In this document: positions 25,702-33,122 of the stretch, piece by piece
Position numbering within the stretch: the stretch's first letter is position 1
Layout: every line of letters starts with the position of its first letter
NCBI GenBank assembly: GCA_947002045.1
Contig: CAMQJB010000013.1
Span: forward strand, 1 to 50,173
DNA: 50,173 bases
Direction of reading: 5' to 3'
Source: an uncultured Collinsella sp.
Lineage (GTDB): Bacteria > Actinomycetota > Coriobacteriia > Coriobacteriales > Coriobacteriaceae
Position numbers and translations under genes: made by a program
Notes under the pieces: model-generated
Database searches by the model: none
The model's input: only the letters and a program-made list of their open reading frames with translations
What the model was told of the DNA's origin: nothing

Positions 25702-25870
25702 TGCAAAATCGCGAGTTTTCAGCATGGTAAAGACTTTTACCAGCTGGTTGAAGCACGGAACGGCCCCCGTTTTGGCTCTAGAACCGCCAAAACGGGGGCC
25801 GTTTTTGCTTTTATGGCCCTTTGAGGCGCTGCGGGGCTATCGGGAGATGCTGAAAACTCGCGATTTTGCA
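25702..25870. repeat. MITE-like element with perfect 24-bp terminal inverted repeats
   Basis: The arms at 25702-25725 (TGCAAAATCGCGAG...AGCAT) and 25847-25870 are exact reverse complements. Inside is a perfect hairpin (next entry). The element fills the gap between convergent fsa and tex. No coding capacity. Confidence 0.85.
25759..25806 (+). terminator. Strong terminator hairpin inside the MITE-like element
   Basis: AACGGCCCCCGTTTTGGC (25759-25776) pairs with GCCAAAACGGGGGCCGTT (25786-25803), followed by TTTT. It can terminate transcripts from the fsa-like gene. Confidence 0.85.
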
Positions 25871-25902
25871 CGCCGTGAAGAGGGGGACGTCCGCTTTGGC
25901 GG

Positions 25903-28050
25903 CTATTTGCCCTGCACCATGGTGAGCGAGATCTTTTTGCGGTCGCGATCGACCTTCTCGACCCACACCTTGACCGTATCGCCGACGCGCACCACGTCGC
26001 TCGGGTGCTTGACGAAGCGGTTGGCCAGCTTGGAGATGTGTACGAGGCCGTCCTGGTGCACGCCCACGTCGACGAACGCGCCAAAGTCGACGACGTTGCG
26101 CACCGTGCCCTTGAGTTCCATGCCGGGCTCCAGGTCGTCGATGGAAAGTGCCGAGCGGCTAAAGACCACCTCGGGCGCGTCGTCGCGTGGGTCGCGACCG
26201 GGCTTCTTGAGTTCGTTGACAATGTCGATGAGCGTCAGGGTGCCGCAGTCCAGGTCGCTTGCCAGCGCCGAGATGCTGCCCAGACGGCGCTCAATGTCGG
26301 GCACGCCGCCGCGGCTGAGCTCGTTGGCCTTAACGCCGGCGCGCTCCAGGACAGACGTGGCCACCTCGTAGCTCTCGGGGTGGACGCTTGTCGCGTCGAG
26401 CGGGTTCTTGCCGCCGCTGATGCGCAGGAAGCCCGCGGCGTTGAGATATGCCTTGGGTCCCAGCTTGGGGACCTTTTTAAGCTGGCGGCGATCGGTAAAG
26501 GCGCCATTTTCCTCGCGGTAGGCCACGATATTCTTGGCCACGCTCGGCGTGATGCCCGATACATATCTCAGCAGGCTTGCGCTCGCGGTGTTTACGTCGA
26601 CGCCCACGCGGTTGACGACGTCCTCCACCACGTGGCCCAGGGTGCGCGAGAGTTCGGCCTGGTCAAGGTCGTGCTGGTACTGGCCAACGCCGATGGACTG
26701 GGGCGGAATCTTGACGAGTTCTGCCAGCGGGTCCTGCAGGCGGCGGCCCAGGCTCATGGCGCCGCGTACGGTGACGTCCAGGTCGGGATATTCCTGGCTG
26801 GCAAGCTCGGAAGCGGAGTACACCGATGCGCCGGCCTCGTTGACGATGGTGTATCGCAGTCCAGGTGCCTGCTCGGCGATAAACTCCGAGACGACTTCCT
26901 CGGTCTCGCGGCTGGCGGTGCCGTTGCCGATGACGATGGTGTTGACGCCGTCCTTCTTGACGAGGCGGGCGAGCTCGCGCTTGGTGCCGGCGACGTCGTG
27001 GCGCGGCTTGGTGGGGTAGACCACGCCGTGGTCGAGCAGCTTGCCGGTCTCGTCCATGACGGCGACCTTGCAGCCGGTGCGGTAGCCCGGGTCGAGCGCG
27101 AGCACACGGGCGCCGCGCACGGGGCGTGCCGAGAGCAGGCCCTCGAGATTCTTGGCAAAGACGTTGATGGCCTCGGTCTGGGCGCGGACGGTGAGCTTGG
27201 CGCGGGCCTCGCGCTCCAGCGAGGGGGCCATGAGGCGCTTGTAACCGTCGGCGATAGCGGCGTCAAAGACAGGCGCGAACACACCCTGGCGACGGGGCCA
27301 GCGGCTGCCGAGGCGTGCCGTGGCGGCAGCGCCGTCGACGTTCACGCGCACGCGGAGCTTGCCCTCGCGCTCACCGCGGTCGATAGCCAGCACGCGGTGG
27401 TTGGGAATACGGCGCAGCGGCTCGTCAAAGTTGTAGTAGGGTTCGTAGGGAGTCTTTTCGGCGGGGTCGGTCGCCTCGACGACGATGTCGGCGGTGTTTT
27501 GTGTAAAGGCGCGCAGGTCGGCGACGTTCTCGGGGTCCTCGGCCACCGTCTCGGCCACGATGTCCGCCGCGCCGGCGAGCGCCTTCTCGGGTGTGTCGAA
27601 GCCGGCCTCCTCGTTGACGTATGCCGCGGCGGCGTCGAGTGCGCTGCCCTTGGCCGAGGCCTGCATGATGATCATGTTGGCGAGTGGCTCCAGGCCGGCC
27701 TCGCGGGCCTTCTGCGCGCGGGTCATGCGCTTTTTGCGGTAGGGCTTGTAGAGGTCCTCGACACGCTGGAGCTGCGTGGCCTCGCGAATCTGTTGCTCGA
27801 GCTCGGGCGTGAGCTTGCCCTGGGCGTCGATAAGCAGAATAACGTCCTCTTTGCGCTGCTCAAGATTGCGCAGGTAAGACAGACGCTCGTCGAGGGCGCG
27901 CAGGGCGACGTCGTCCATGCCGCCCGTTGCTTCCTTGCGGTAGCGCGAGATAAAGGGGATGGTGTTGCCCTCGTCGATGAGCTTGACGGCTGCCTTGACG
28001 TTGGCGGCCTTAAGGTTGAGCTCGCGGGCGAGCTGGGCGATAAGATCCAT
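25903..28050 (-). CDS. tex: Tex-family RNA-binding transcription accessory protein
   Basis: This 715-aa protein matches Tex/YqgF-type S1 RNA-binding proteins. An N-terminal helical Tex region begins LIAQLARELN, with TIPFISRYRKEATGG at ~30-45. A YqgF-like domain has VLALDPGYRTGCKVAVMDETG. Helix-hairpin-helix motifs follow (VGVDVNTASASLLRYVSGI and a VAKNIVAYREENG repeat). A C-terminal S1 domain (~635-705) has GMELKGTVRNVVDFGAFVDVGV...GLVHIS. The family takes part in transcription termination and RNA quality control. The ATG at 28050 has AAGGAG upstream; the longer open frame is not needed. Confidence 0.93.
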   Translation of the reverse strand: MDLIAQLARELNLKAANVKAAVKLIDEGNTIPFISRYRKEATGGMDDVALRALDERLSYLRNLEQRKEDVILLIDAQGKLTPELEQQIREATQLQRVEDLYKPYRKKRMTRAQKAREAGLEPLANMIIMQASAKGSALDAAAAYVNEEAGFDTPEKALAGAADIVAETVAEDPENVADLRAFTQNTADIVVEATDPAEKTPYEPYYNFDEPLRRIPNHRVLAIDRGEREGKLRVRVNVDGAAATARLGSRWPRRQGVFAPVFDAAIADGYKRLMAPSLEREARAKLTVRAQTEAINVFAKNLEGLLSARPVRGARVLALDPGYRTGCKVAVMDETGKLLDHGVVYPTKPRHDVAGTKRELARLVKKDGVNTIVIGNGTASRETEEVVSEFIAEQAPGLRYTIVNEAGASVYSASELASQEYPDLDVTVRGAMSLGRRLQDPLAELVKIPPQSIGVGQYQHDLDQAELSRTLGHVVEDVVNRVGVDVNTASASLLRYVSGITPSVAKNIVAYREENGAFTDRRQLKKVPKLGPKAYLNAAGFLRISGGKNPLDATSVHPESYEVATSVLERAGVKANELSRGGVPDIERRLGSISALASDLDCGTLTLIDIVNELKKPGRDPRDDAPEVVFSRSALSIDDLEPGMELKGTVRNVVDFGAFVDVGVHQDGLVHISKLANRFVKHPSDVVRVGDTVKVWVEKVDRDRKKISLTMVQGK

Positions 28051-28131
28051 GAAACTCCTTGCGGTAAAGGTGCGTTTGCAGCACAGGGCTACCAAGGATA
28101 CCACCCGTCCCAAAAGACTGTTTTGGAGCCG

Positions 28132-28293
28132 CGCCACGAAAACGACCTATCTACTACGTTTGAACCGTATGGGTCGACCATGCCTGGTTTTACCGAAAAT
28201 CGGCAAGCCGTCTACCTGCGGTTTTTATTTCGCGATATTTGGCATGGTTGAGGGCGATCGGTTAAACGTAGTAGATAGGCGCATTTCGTGGCG
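28132..28293. repeat. Inverted-repeat element, family with 37706-37861
   Basis: The 30-bp arms at 28132-28161 and 28264-28293 pair with three mismatches; both contain CTATCTACTACGTTT or its complement. The internal segment AAGCCGTCTACCTGCGGTTTT is shared with the element at 37706-37861 (AAGCTGTCTACCTGCGGTTTT), so the two are diverged members of one family. Confidence 0.8.
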
Positions 28294-28358
28294 AACGAAC
28301 CAAGCCAAGGTACAAAATAGCCCCCGTCCTAGAAAAATCATCGGCAAGGTAGCAAAAT

Positions 28359-28388
28359 GCCCCGCGGGTAGGAGGCTGCTCGCGGGGC
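28359..28388 (-). terminator. Terminator of the Gfo/Idh operon
   Basis: GCCCCGCG (28359-28366) pairs with CGCGGGGC (28381-28388). On the minus strand it is followed by ATTTTG and lies ~70 bp after the oxidoreductase stop. Confidence 0.6.
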
Positions 28389-28460
28389 AAAGAAGAGGGG
28401 CTTATTTGCGGCGGTCCGAGGTGCTCGGCGTGGAGTTTTATCGTGGCCCACCCTAAGGCA

Positions 28461-29501
28461 TTACAGCTCGACGAGCTGGCCGGTCTCGGCGGCCTCCTTG
28501 ATGGCGTTGAGAAGTGTGAGCGTCTTGACGTTATCGGCGGGGGTCACGACGGGCTCAACCTCGCGGCGGACGACCTTCACAAAGTGCTTGAGCTGCATCT
28601 TGTGCGGTAGTGCCGGGTCCACGGCCGGAATCTCCATCTGCAGCGGCTTGTGCCAGTTGGAGGCGCCGTCGTAGGAGAACTGGTGCAGGCGGGGCAGCGA
28701 CAGGGCGCCCAAGGTTCCGCCGATAAAGTAGGCGTCGGCGTCGAAGGGACGGTACTGCGGATCCTCGCGAGCGGTTGCCTCCCAGTTCCAGGGGCTGGCG
28801 GTGGCGTCGGAGATGGTCATGCTCGCGAGCGCGCCATCGGCAAAACGAACGTTGACCACGGCGGAGTCCTCGGTCTCAAAACCGCGGGCGGCGCTGGACT
28901 GCATACCCTGGACGGCAACGGGCTCGCCCAGCAGGTAGCGGAGCAGGTCGACGTCGTGCACCAGGTTGACCAGGATCGGGCCGGCACCCTTCTTGCGGCG
29001 CCACTCGACATCGAAGTACTCGTCATTCTTATAGATCATGTAGTGGAAGCTCGACACGGTGAGCTTGCCCAGCTCGCCGGACTCGATGATCTCCTTAGCC
29101 TTGTTGACGAAGGGGTTGTGGCGACGGTGCTGACCCACGAGCACGGGCACGCCGGCGGTCTCGGCCTCGGCGGCGAAGGCCTGGGCATCCTCAAGGTCGT
29201 TGGAGATCGGCTTTTCGACCAGCGGCACGATGTTGCGCTTGATGGCCTCGCGAGCAACGCCCAGGTGCAGGTCGTTGGGGGTGGCGATGATGACGGCCTC
29301 GGGCTTGACCTCGTCCATCATCTGGGCGGGATCGGTATAGAACGGCACGCCGGCGGCCTCGGCCGTGGCGCGGGCGCCCTCAAAGGCGTCGGCGATGGCG
29401 ATGAGCTCGGCCTCGGGCTCCTCGGTGACAAAGCGGATGTGGTTGCGGCCCATGGCGCCGGCGCCGATAACGGCAATGCGGACGGGGTTGAGCTCAGACA
29501 T
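28461..29501 (-). CDS. Gfo/Idh/MocA-family NAD(P)-dependent oxidoreductase
   Basis: This 346-aa enzyme has an N-terminal Rossmann fold with VIGAGAMGRNHIRF, then AVIIATPNDLHLGVAREAI and VEKPISNDLEDA, whose EKP Lys is the family's conserved catalytic residue. The C-terminal alpha/beta domain contains GAGPILVNLVHDVDLLRYLLG, with the conserved H-D pair of the active site. The family oxidises sugars, inositols and their derivatives; the substrate is unknown. The ATG has AAGGAG upstream. It is last in a unit with an MFS carrier and an SDR enzyme, divergent from a LysR regulator, which suggests a catabolic pathway for one imported compound. Confidence 0.87.
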   Translation of the reverse strand: MSELNPVRIAVIGAGAMGRNHIRFVTEEPEAELIAIADAFEGARATAEAAGVPFYTDPAQMMDEVKPEAVIIATPNDLHLGVAREAIKRNIVPLVEKPISNDLEDAQAFAAEAETAGVPVLVGQHRRHNPFVNKAKEIIESGELGKLTVSSFHYMIYKNDEYFDVEWRRKKGAGPILVNLVHDVDLLRYLLGEPVAVQGMQSSAARGFETEDSAVVNVRFADGALASMTISDATASPWNWEATAREDPQYRPFDADAYFIGGTLGALSLPRLHQFSYDGASNWHKPLQMEIPAVDPALPHKMQLKHFVKVVRREVEPVVTPADNVKTLTLLNAIKEAAETGQLVEL

Positions 29502-29531
29502 TTCGACTCCTTAATACTGGTGACCGGTGGA

Positions 29532-29562
29532 ATGCGACAAAGGGGCTGTCCCTTTGTCGCAT
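29532..29562. repeat. REP-like palindrome (TGCGACAAAGGGG variant)
   Basis: ATGCGACAAAGGG and CCCTTTGTCGCAT face each other. Compared with the 16311 copy, both arms carry the same T-to-C/A-to-G change (TGCGAC / GTCGCA), a compensatory change that keeps the stem. It lies between the MFS and Gfo/Idh genes. Confidence 0.8.
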
Positions 29563-29570
29563 CGGTAAAA

Positions 29571-30827
29571 CTAGGCGGACTTCTTCTTGCTGTCGGAGAC
29601 CATCATGTAGACGGTGAGCACGACGGCGATGGCGGCGATCACAATGGCACCGTAGAAGGACTGCTGGTAGGCGGCGCTGCCGGCCTCGGCGTGATACAGC
29701 ACGGCGGTGATGGGCTGGCTGATCCAGGTGGAAGCGGCGTAGCCCAAAAACATGATGCCGTAGTTGACGCCGATGTTGCTGGTGCCAAAGGCGCCACCGG
29801 TGAGCGGCGGGTAGATGACGAGCAGGGCGCCAAAGCTAAAGCCGAGCAGGGCGAGCGCCACGAAGAACATGCACTGCGTAAAGCTCATCGACATGATAAC
29901 GAGGGCGACGATGGTGACGACAAGGCTGATGAGCAGCGACTTGTAGGCGCCGAGCTTGTCGATGATCTGGCCAAAGGACAGACGGCCAACCAGGTTGGCG
30001 CAGGTGTTGACGGAGACCACCACACCGCCGAGGGCGACGGCCGCGGCGCTCGTGGGGTCGGAGAAGAGCTGAACGGCGGCGATGGAGGCAACCTTGCCCA
30101 CGAGCAGGGTGCCCGCGGTGGCGGCAAAGGCGAAGGTGACGATGAGGACCCAGAAGCGCGGGGTCTTGACCATCTCGCCCGGGGTGAGGTCGCCGAAGGT
30201 GCCGGCATGTGCACCGCCCTTGGGGGCCTCGAAGCCCTCGGGCAGCCAACCGGCCTCGGGGGCCTTCAGGAACAGGGCGGAGGCGGCGATCGTCACAAAG
30301 AAGATGACGCCGAGTGCCTTGAGGGCGCCAAAGATGCCCAGGCTCGGGATGAGCAGCGAGGCGAGCACTGGGGACAGCACGGCGGGGCCGGCGGTCGAAG
30401 CGGCCAGGGTGATGCCGGAGGCAAGGCCCTTCTTGTCGATGAACCACTTTTGGCCGGTGGTGAGCGCCGGGTTGTAGCCCAGGCCGTTGCCGATAGCGGC
30501 GACGAGCGAGAACCACAGGTAGAACTGCCACGGCTCGGTGACGGTGCCGGACATGAACCAGCCCAGGCCGTAGCACACGGCGGCGGCGATCACGACGTTG
30601 CGCGGGCCGATCTTATCGGAGATGCGGCCGGCGAAGATGCCCGTTACGGCCATGATGGTCTGAAAGACGGGGAAAGCCCAGGTAAGGGCACTCGACCACT
30701 CGGGGTAGACGGCGAGCAGATTCTTGCTCACGACGGAATACAGCGCGATGGAGCTAATGAAGAACATGGTGACGCACGCGGCGGAAAGCACGACGGCGCG
30801 ACCCTTGTTGGAGTTGGTGGAAGCCAT
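29571..30827 (-). CDS. MFS transporter, OxlT-like anion/monocarboxylate family
   Basis: This 418-aa carrier has 12 predicted helices and the family A-motif-like GRISDKIGPRN between helices 2 and 3. The segment GLGYNPALTTGQKWFIDKKGLASGI resembles the OxlT/monocarboxylate (oxalate:formate antiporter) branch, with W-F-x-x-K-K-G-L-A-x-G-I after helix 4. A likely repeat of the A motif is GRLSFGQIIDKLG. It probably imports or exchanges an organic acid or sugar acid used by the flanking oxidoreductases. It is transcribed after the SDR gene with a 66-bp gap. Confidence 0.83.
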   Translation of the reverse strand: MASTNSNKGRAVVLSAACVTMFFISSIALYSVVSKNLLAVYPEWSSALTWAFPVFQTIMAVTGIFAGRISDKIGPRNVVIAAAVCYGLGWFMSGTVTEPWQFYLWFSLVAAIGNGLGYNPALTTGQKWFIDKKGLASGITLAASTAGPAVLSPVLASLLIPSLGIFGALKALGVIFFVTIAASALFLKAPEAGWLPEGFEAPKGGAHAGTFGDLTPGEMVKTPRFWVLIVTFAFAATAGTLLVGKVASIAAVQLFSDPTSAAAVALGGVVVSVNTCANLVGRLSFGQIIDKLGAYKSLLISLVVTIVALVIMSMSFTQCMFFVALALLGFSFGALLVIYPPLTGGAFGTSNIGVNYGIMFLGYAASTWISQPITAVLYHAEAGSAAYQQSFYGAIVIAAIAVVLTVYMMVSDSKKKSA

Positions 30828-30893
30828 TGGACTCTTTCTAATCGATACGGGGGAGGAGCGGGCGTGTCCGCGGGGCCTCCCTGTCAGGTTGGT

Positions 30894-31775
30894 TTACTGG
30901 TCAGTCGGCTTGGCGACGCCGGACTCATCGGACCAGAGCTCGACACCCTTGTTCTTAAGGTAGTTGTCGGCATAGGCGCGACGGCCGCCGGGCTTGGCGG
31001 TGAGGTCGCCCATCATGTTGGAGAAGCCGCCGTCGACCTTGATGGCGTCGCCGGTGGTAAAGTCCGAGCGCGTGGACGCCAGGAACATGACGGCGTTGGC
31101 GATATCGCTAACCTCGCCGATGCGGCGCGTGGCGATCAGACGGCTGCGGCTCTTTTCGACCTCGGGGTCGGCGTAGAAGTTGGCCGACATCGGGGTCTTA
31201 ACGAAGCAGGGCTCGACGCAGTTGGAGCGCACGCCGTAGGGGCCCCATTCGGCGGCGAGCATCTTGGACATCATGTTGACGCCGGCCTTGGTGGAGCTGT
31301 ACACGCCCGAGAACGTCTCGGGAGAGTGGCTGGCGACGGTCGAGACGTGCACCAGGCGACCCTGGCCGGCCTTGATCATTTCGCGACCAAAGCGCTGCGA
31401 GGTGATGAAGTAGCCGGTGAGGTTGACGTTGATGACCTCGTTCCAGTCGGAGAGCGGCAGGTCCTCCATGGCGGCGAAGCGCAGGATACCGGCGGTGTTG
31501 ACGAGGACGTCGACACGGCCGAAGTCGGCGATGGTGGCATCGACGGCGGCCTGAACCTCGGCCTCGTCGGTGGCGTTCATCTTGTAGCCCTCGGCGTGGA
31601 TTCCAAACTCGGCGGCGAGGTCGGCGGCTGCGGCCTTGACCTTTTCCTCGTCCAGGTCGAGCAGGACGACGTTGGCGCCGTTGCGGGCGAACTCGCGGCA
31701 AATCGCGACGCCCATACCGCCGAGTGCGCCGGTTACGGCGCAGACATCGCCCTCGAGCTTAAGCCAGTTGCTCAT
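30894..31775 (-). CDS. Short-chain dehydrogenase/reductase (SDR)
   Basis: This 293-aa oxidoreductase has the classical SDR signatures: the cofactor loop TGALGGMG near residue 16, an acidic residue in VVLLDLDEE favouring NAD, NTAG (~residues 96-99), and the catalytic Ser-Tyr-Lys set with VHVSTVAS and YSSTK. The sequence ends with an extra ~30-residue tail beyond VDGGFSN. The substrate is unknown. It is the first gene of the SDR-MFS-Gfo/Idh unit and is divergent from the LysR regulator gene, with a 233-bp shared control region. Confidence 0.87.
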   Translation of the reverse strand: MSNWLKLEGDVCAVTGALGGMGVAICREFARNGANVVLLDLDEEKVKAAAADLAAEFGIHAEGYKMNATDEAEVQAAVDATIADFGRVDVLVNTAGILRFAAMEDLPLSDWNEVINVNLTGYFITSQRFGREMIKAGQGRLVHVSTVASHSPETFSGVYSSTKAGVNMMSKMLAAEWGPYGVRSNCVEPCFVKTPMSANFYADPEVEKSRSRLIATRRIGEVSDIANAVMFLASTRSDFTTGDAIKVDGGFSNMMGDLTAKPGGRRAYADNYLKNKGVELWSDESGVAKPTDQ

Positions 31776-32008
31776 AGGAACTTCCCTTCTTGTGCCTCCC
31801 TGTGGGTCGTTCTCATTAATCGACCCACGTGGTTTTCGCAGGTTATCGTATGCTTTGCATTTGCGCAGGTGAATTGCATATTTGTTAGAATGGCGTTAAC
31901 CGTAGGTTTACACTGTGCGATGCAGCTCATTCTCAATTGAGCGTGTGACCTGCGAAAACAACCCCCTGTGGCACCATGCGGTCACGGGCGCGAAAACGGG
32001 AGATTGAC
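31776..32008. promoter_or_regulatory. Divergent control region of the SDR operon and its LysR gene
   Basis: It contains a hairpin GTGGGTCG/CGACCCAC (31802-31828) in the SDR leader. A long-range inverted repeat GGTTTTCGCAGGT (31831-31843) / ACCTGCGAAAAC (31948-31959) brackets an AT-rich core. A palindrome GCTCATTCTCAATTGAGC sits at 31925-31942. These are candidate LysR operators by position only. Confidence 0.5.
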
Positions 32009-32887
32009 GTGTACGATCGACGACTTGAGGCCATATCGGCCGCCGCGGAGCTGGGGAGCTTCTCGCGTGCGGCGGCAAGATTGCGCGTGTCGACCCCGGC
32101 CCTCGTCAAGCAGGTGTCGGGCTTCGAGGCCGAGTTCGGCATCACGTTGTTCGAGCGCTCGCACTCGGGCGTCAAGGTGACGCCGGCCGGCGCACTGCTG
32201 GTGGACGACGCGCGCTCGATCATGCGGCAGTCCGAGGACGCGCTGCGCCGTGCCCGACGCGCGGCGGGCGATGGTGGTGCCGTGCGCCTGGGCGTGTCAA
32301 TGATGTGCCCAGGACGCCAGACGCTGTCGATGTGGTCGGGCATCCACGATCTGGAACCGTCGCTACGATTTGAGATCGTGCCGGTAAGTGACCTCTACGA
32401 CGAGCGCGAGACCGTCATGCGCAGCTTGGGCCGCGAGGTCGATGTGGTGCAGTCGAGTTTTTCTACCCCACGCTGGGGCGACGCTTGCCAAAAGCTCCAC
32501 ATCGTTAACGTACCGTTTTATATCGACCTGCCGCGCGCGAGCCCGCTGGCGCGCAAGAATCGCATTACGGTTGCCGACCTAGAGGGCATGCGCCTGCGCG
32601 TGCTCCGTCACGGCAACGATGCGATGGACAGCCTACGCATCGACCTTTTGGCCGACGGCGGCGTGGACGTGATCGATGTGGATAGCTTTGACTTTGCGCT
32701 CTTTAACGAGGCGGAGGAAAAGGGCGATGCGGTACTCACCTGTGGCGCATGGTCAGGGGTGCACCCGGCCTTTGTGGGCGTGCCGTTCCTGTGCGGGCGA
32801 GAGGTGCCGGTCTTTTTGCACTATCCGCTCGAGCCAACCCTCCAAGTCCAAAAATTCGTCAACGCCATGGCCCAACTTCTCAAATAG
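32009..32887 (+). CDS. LysR-family transcriptional regulator
   Basis: This 292-aa regulator starts at the GTG at 32009 with CGGGAG upstream. The N-terminal winged helix-turn-helix (residues ~1-60) reads RRLEAISAAAELGSFSRAAARLRVSTPALVKQVSGFE, then FERSHSGVKVTPAG, the standard LysR layout. The C-terminal part (~90-290) is a periplasmic-binding-like effector domain. LysR proteins usually control a divergent operon in response to a substrate or intermediate, so it likely regulates the SDR-MFS-oxidoreductase unit. The inducer is unknown. A palindrome at 32924-32953 follows the stop. Confidence 0.9.
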   Translation: MYDRRLEAISAAAELGSFSRAAARLRVSTPALVKQVSGFEAEFGITLFERSHSGVKVTPAGALLVDDARSIMRQSEDALRRARRAAGDGGAVRLGVSMMCPGRQTLSMWSGIHDLEPSLRFEIVPVSDLYDERETVMRSLGREVDVVQSSFSTPRWGDACQKLHIVNVPFYIDLPRASPLARKNRITVADLEGMRLRVLRHGNDAMDSLRIDLLADGGVDVIDVDSFDFALFNEAEEKGDAVLTCGAWSGVHPAFVGVPFLCGREVPVFLHYPLEPTLQVQKFVNAMAQLLK

Positions 32888-32923
32888 CTCATTTGGGACG
32901 GGGCTTTTTGACTCCTTACAAAA

Positions 32924-32953
32924 TGAGGCCCTGGCCAAACGGCCAGGGCCTCA
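32924..32953 (+). terminator. Terminator-like hairpin after the LysR gene
   Basis: TGAGGCCCTGGCC (32924-32936) pairs perfectly with GGCCAGGGCCTCA (32941-32953) around a 4-nt loop. The T-run is interrupted (CCACTTCTTTTC). Confidence 0.65.
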
Positions 32954-32992
32954 CCACTTCTTTTCAGGCTGCGAGAAAAGACTGTGTGCGTA

Positions 32993-33096
32993 GGACCTCC
33001 CCGAGGGAGACGGGGTGTTTGCTCCGCGCGCAGTTTCGCAGCGAAGCGAGAATGTTTGAGCACGGAGTAAACACCCCGTCTCCCTCGGGGAGGTCC
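32993..33096. repeat. Long inverted repeat between convergent LysR and ABC genes
   Basis: The arms at 32993-33020 (starting GGACCTCCCCGAGGG) and 33069-33096 are exact reverse complements over 28 bp. They extend to 34 bp with one mismatch (33021-33026 / 33063-33068). A smaller hairpin, TTTCGCAGCGAA, is in the loop. The position suggests transcript termination, but the stem is much longer than a usual terminator. Confidence 0.85.
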
Positions 33097-33122
33097 GTTG
33101 GGAGCGTAGGGGCTGTTTTGAG

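Larger units (their letters stand above)
28051..28460. other. Intergenic region with a long inverted repeat
   Basis: This 410-bp gap lies between the start of tex and the end of the Gfo/Idh gene, both on the minus strand. It holds a ~160 bp inverted-repeat element (28132-28293) and a minus-strand terminator (28359-28388). No gene was seen. Confidence 0.6.

Noticed and set aside
26005..28251. A 748-codon plus-strand frame opposite tex
   Set aside because: The minus strand encodes a full Tex protein with all domains; the plus frame has low-complexity shadow composition.
28650..31940. A 1096-codon plus-strand open frame across the oxidoreductase, MFS and SDR genes
   Set aside because: It is a Gly/Val/Asp-rich antisense shadow of GC-rich genes with recognisable products on the other strand.
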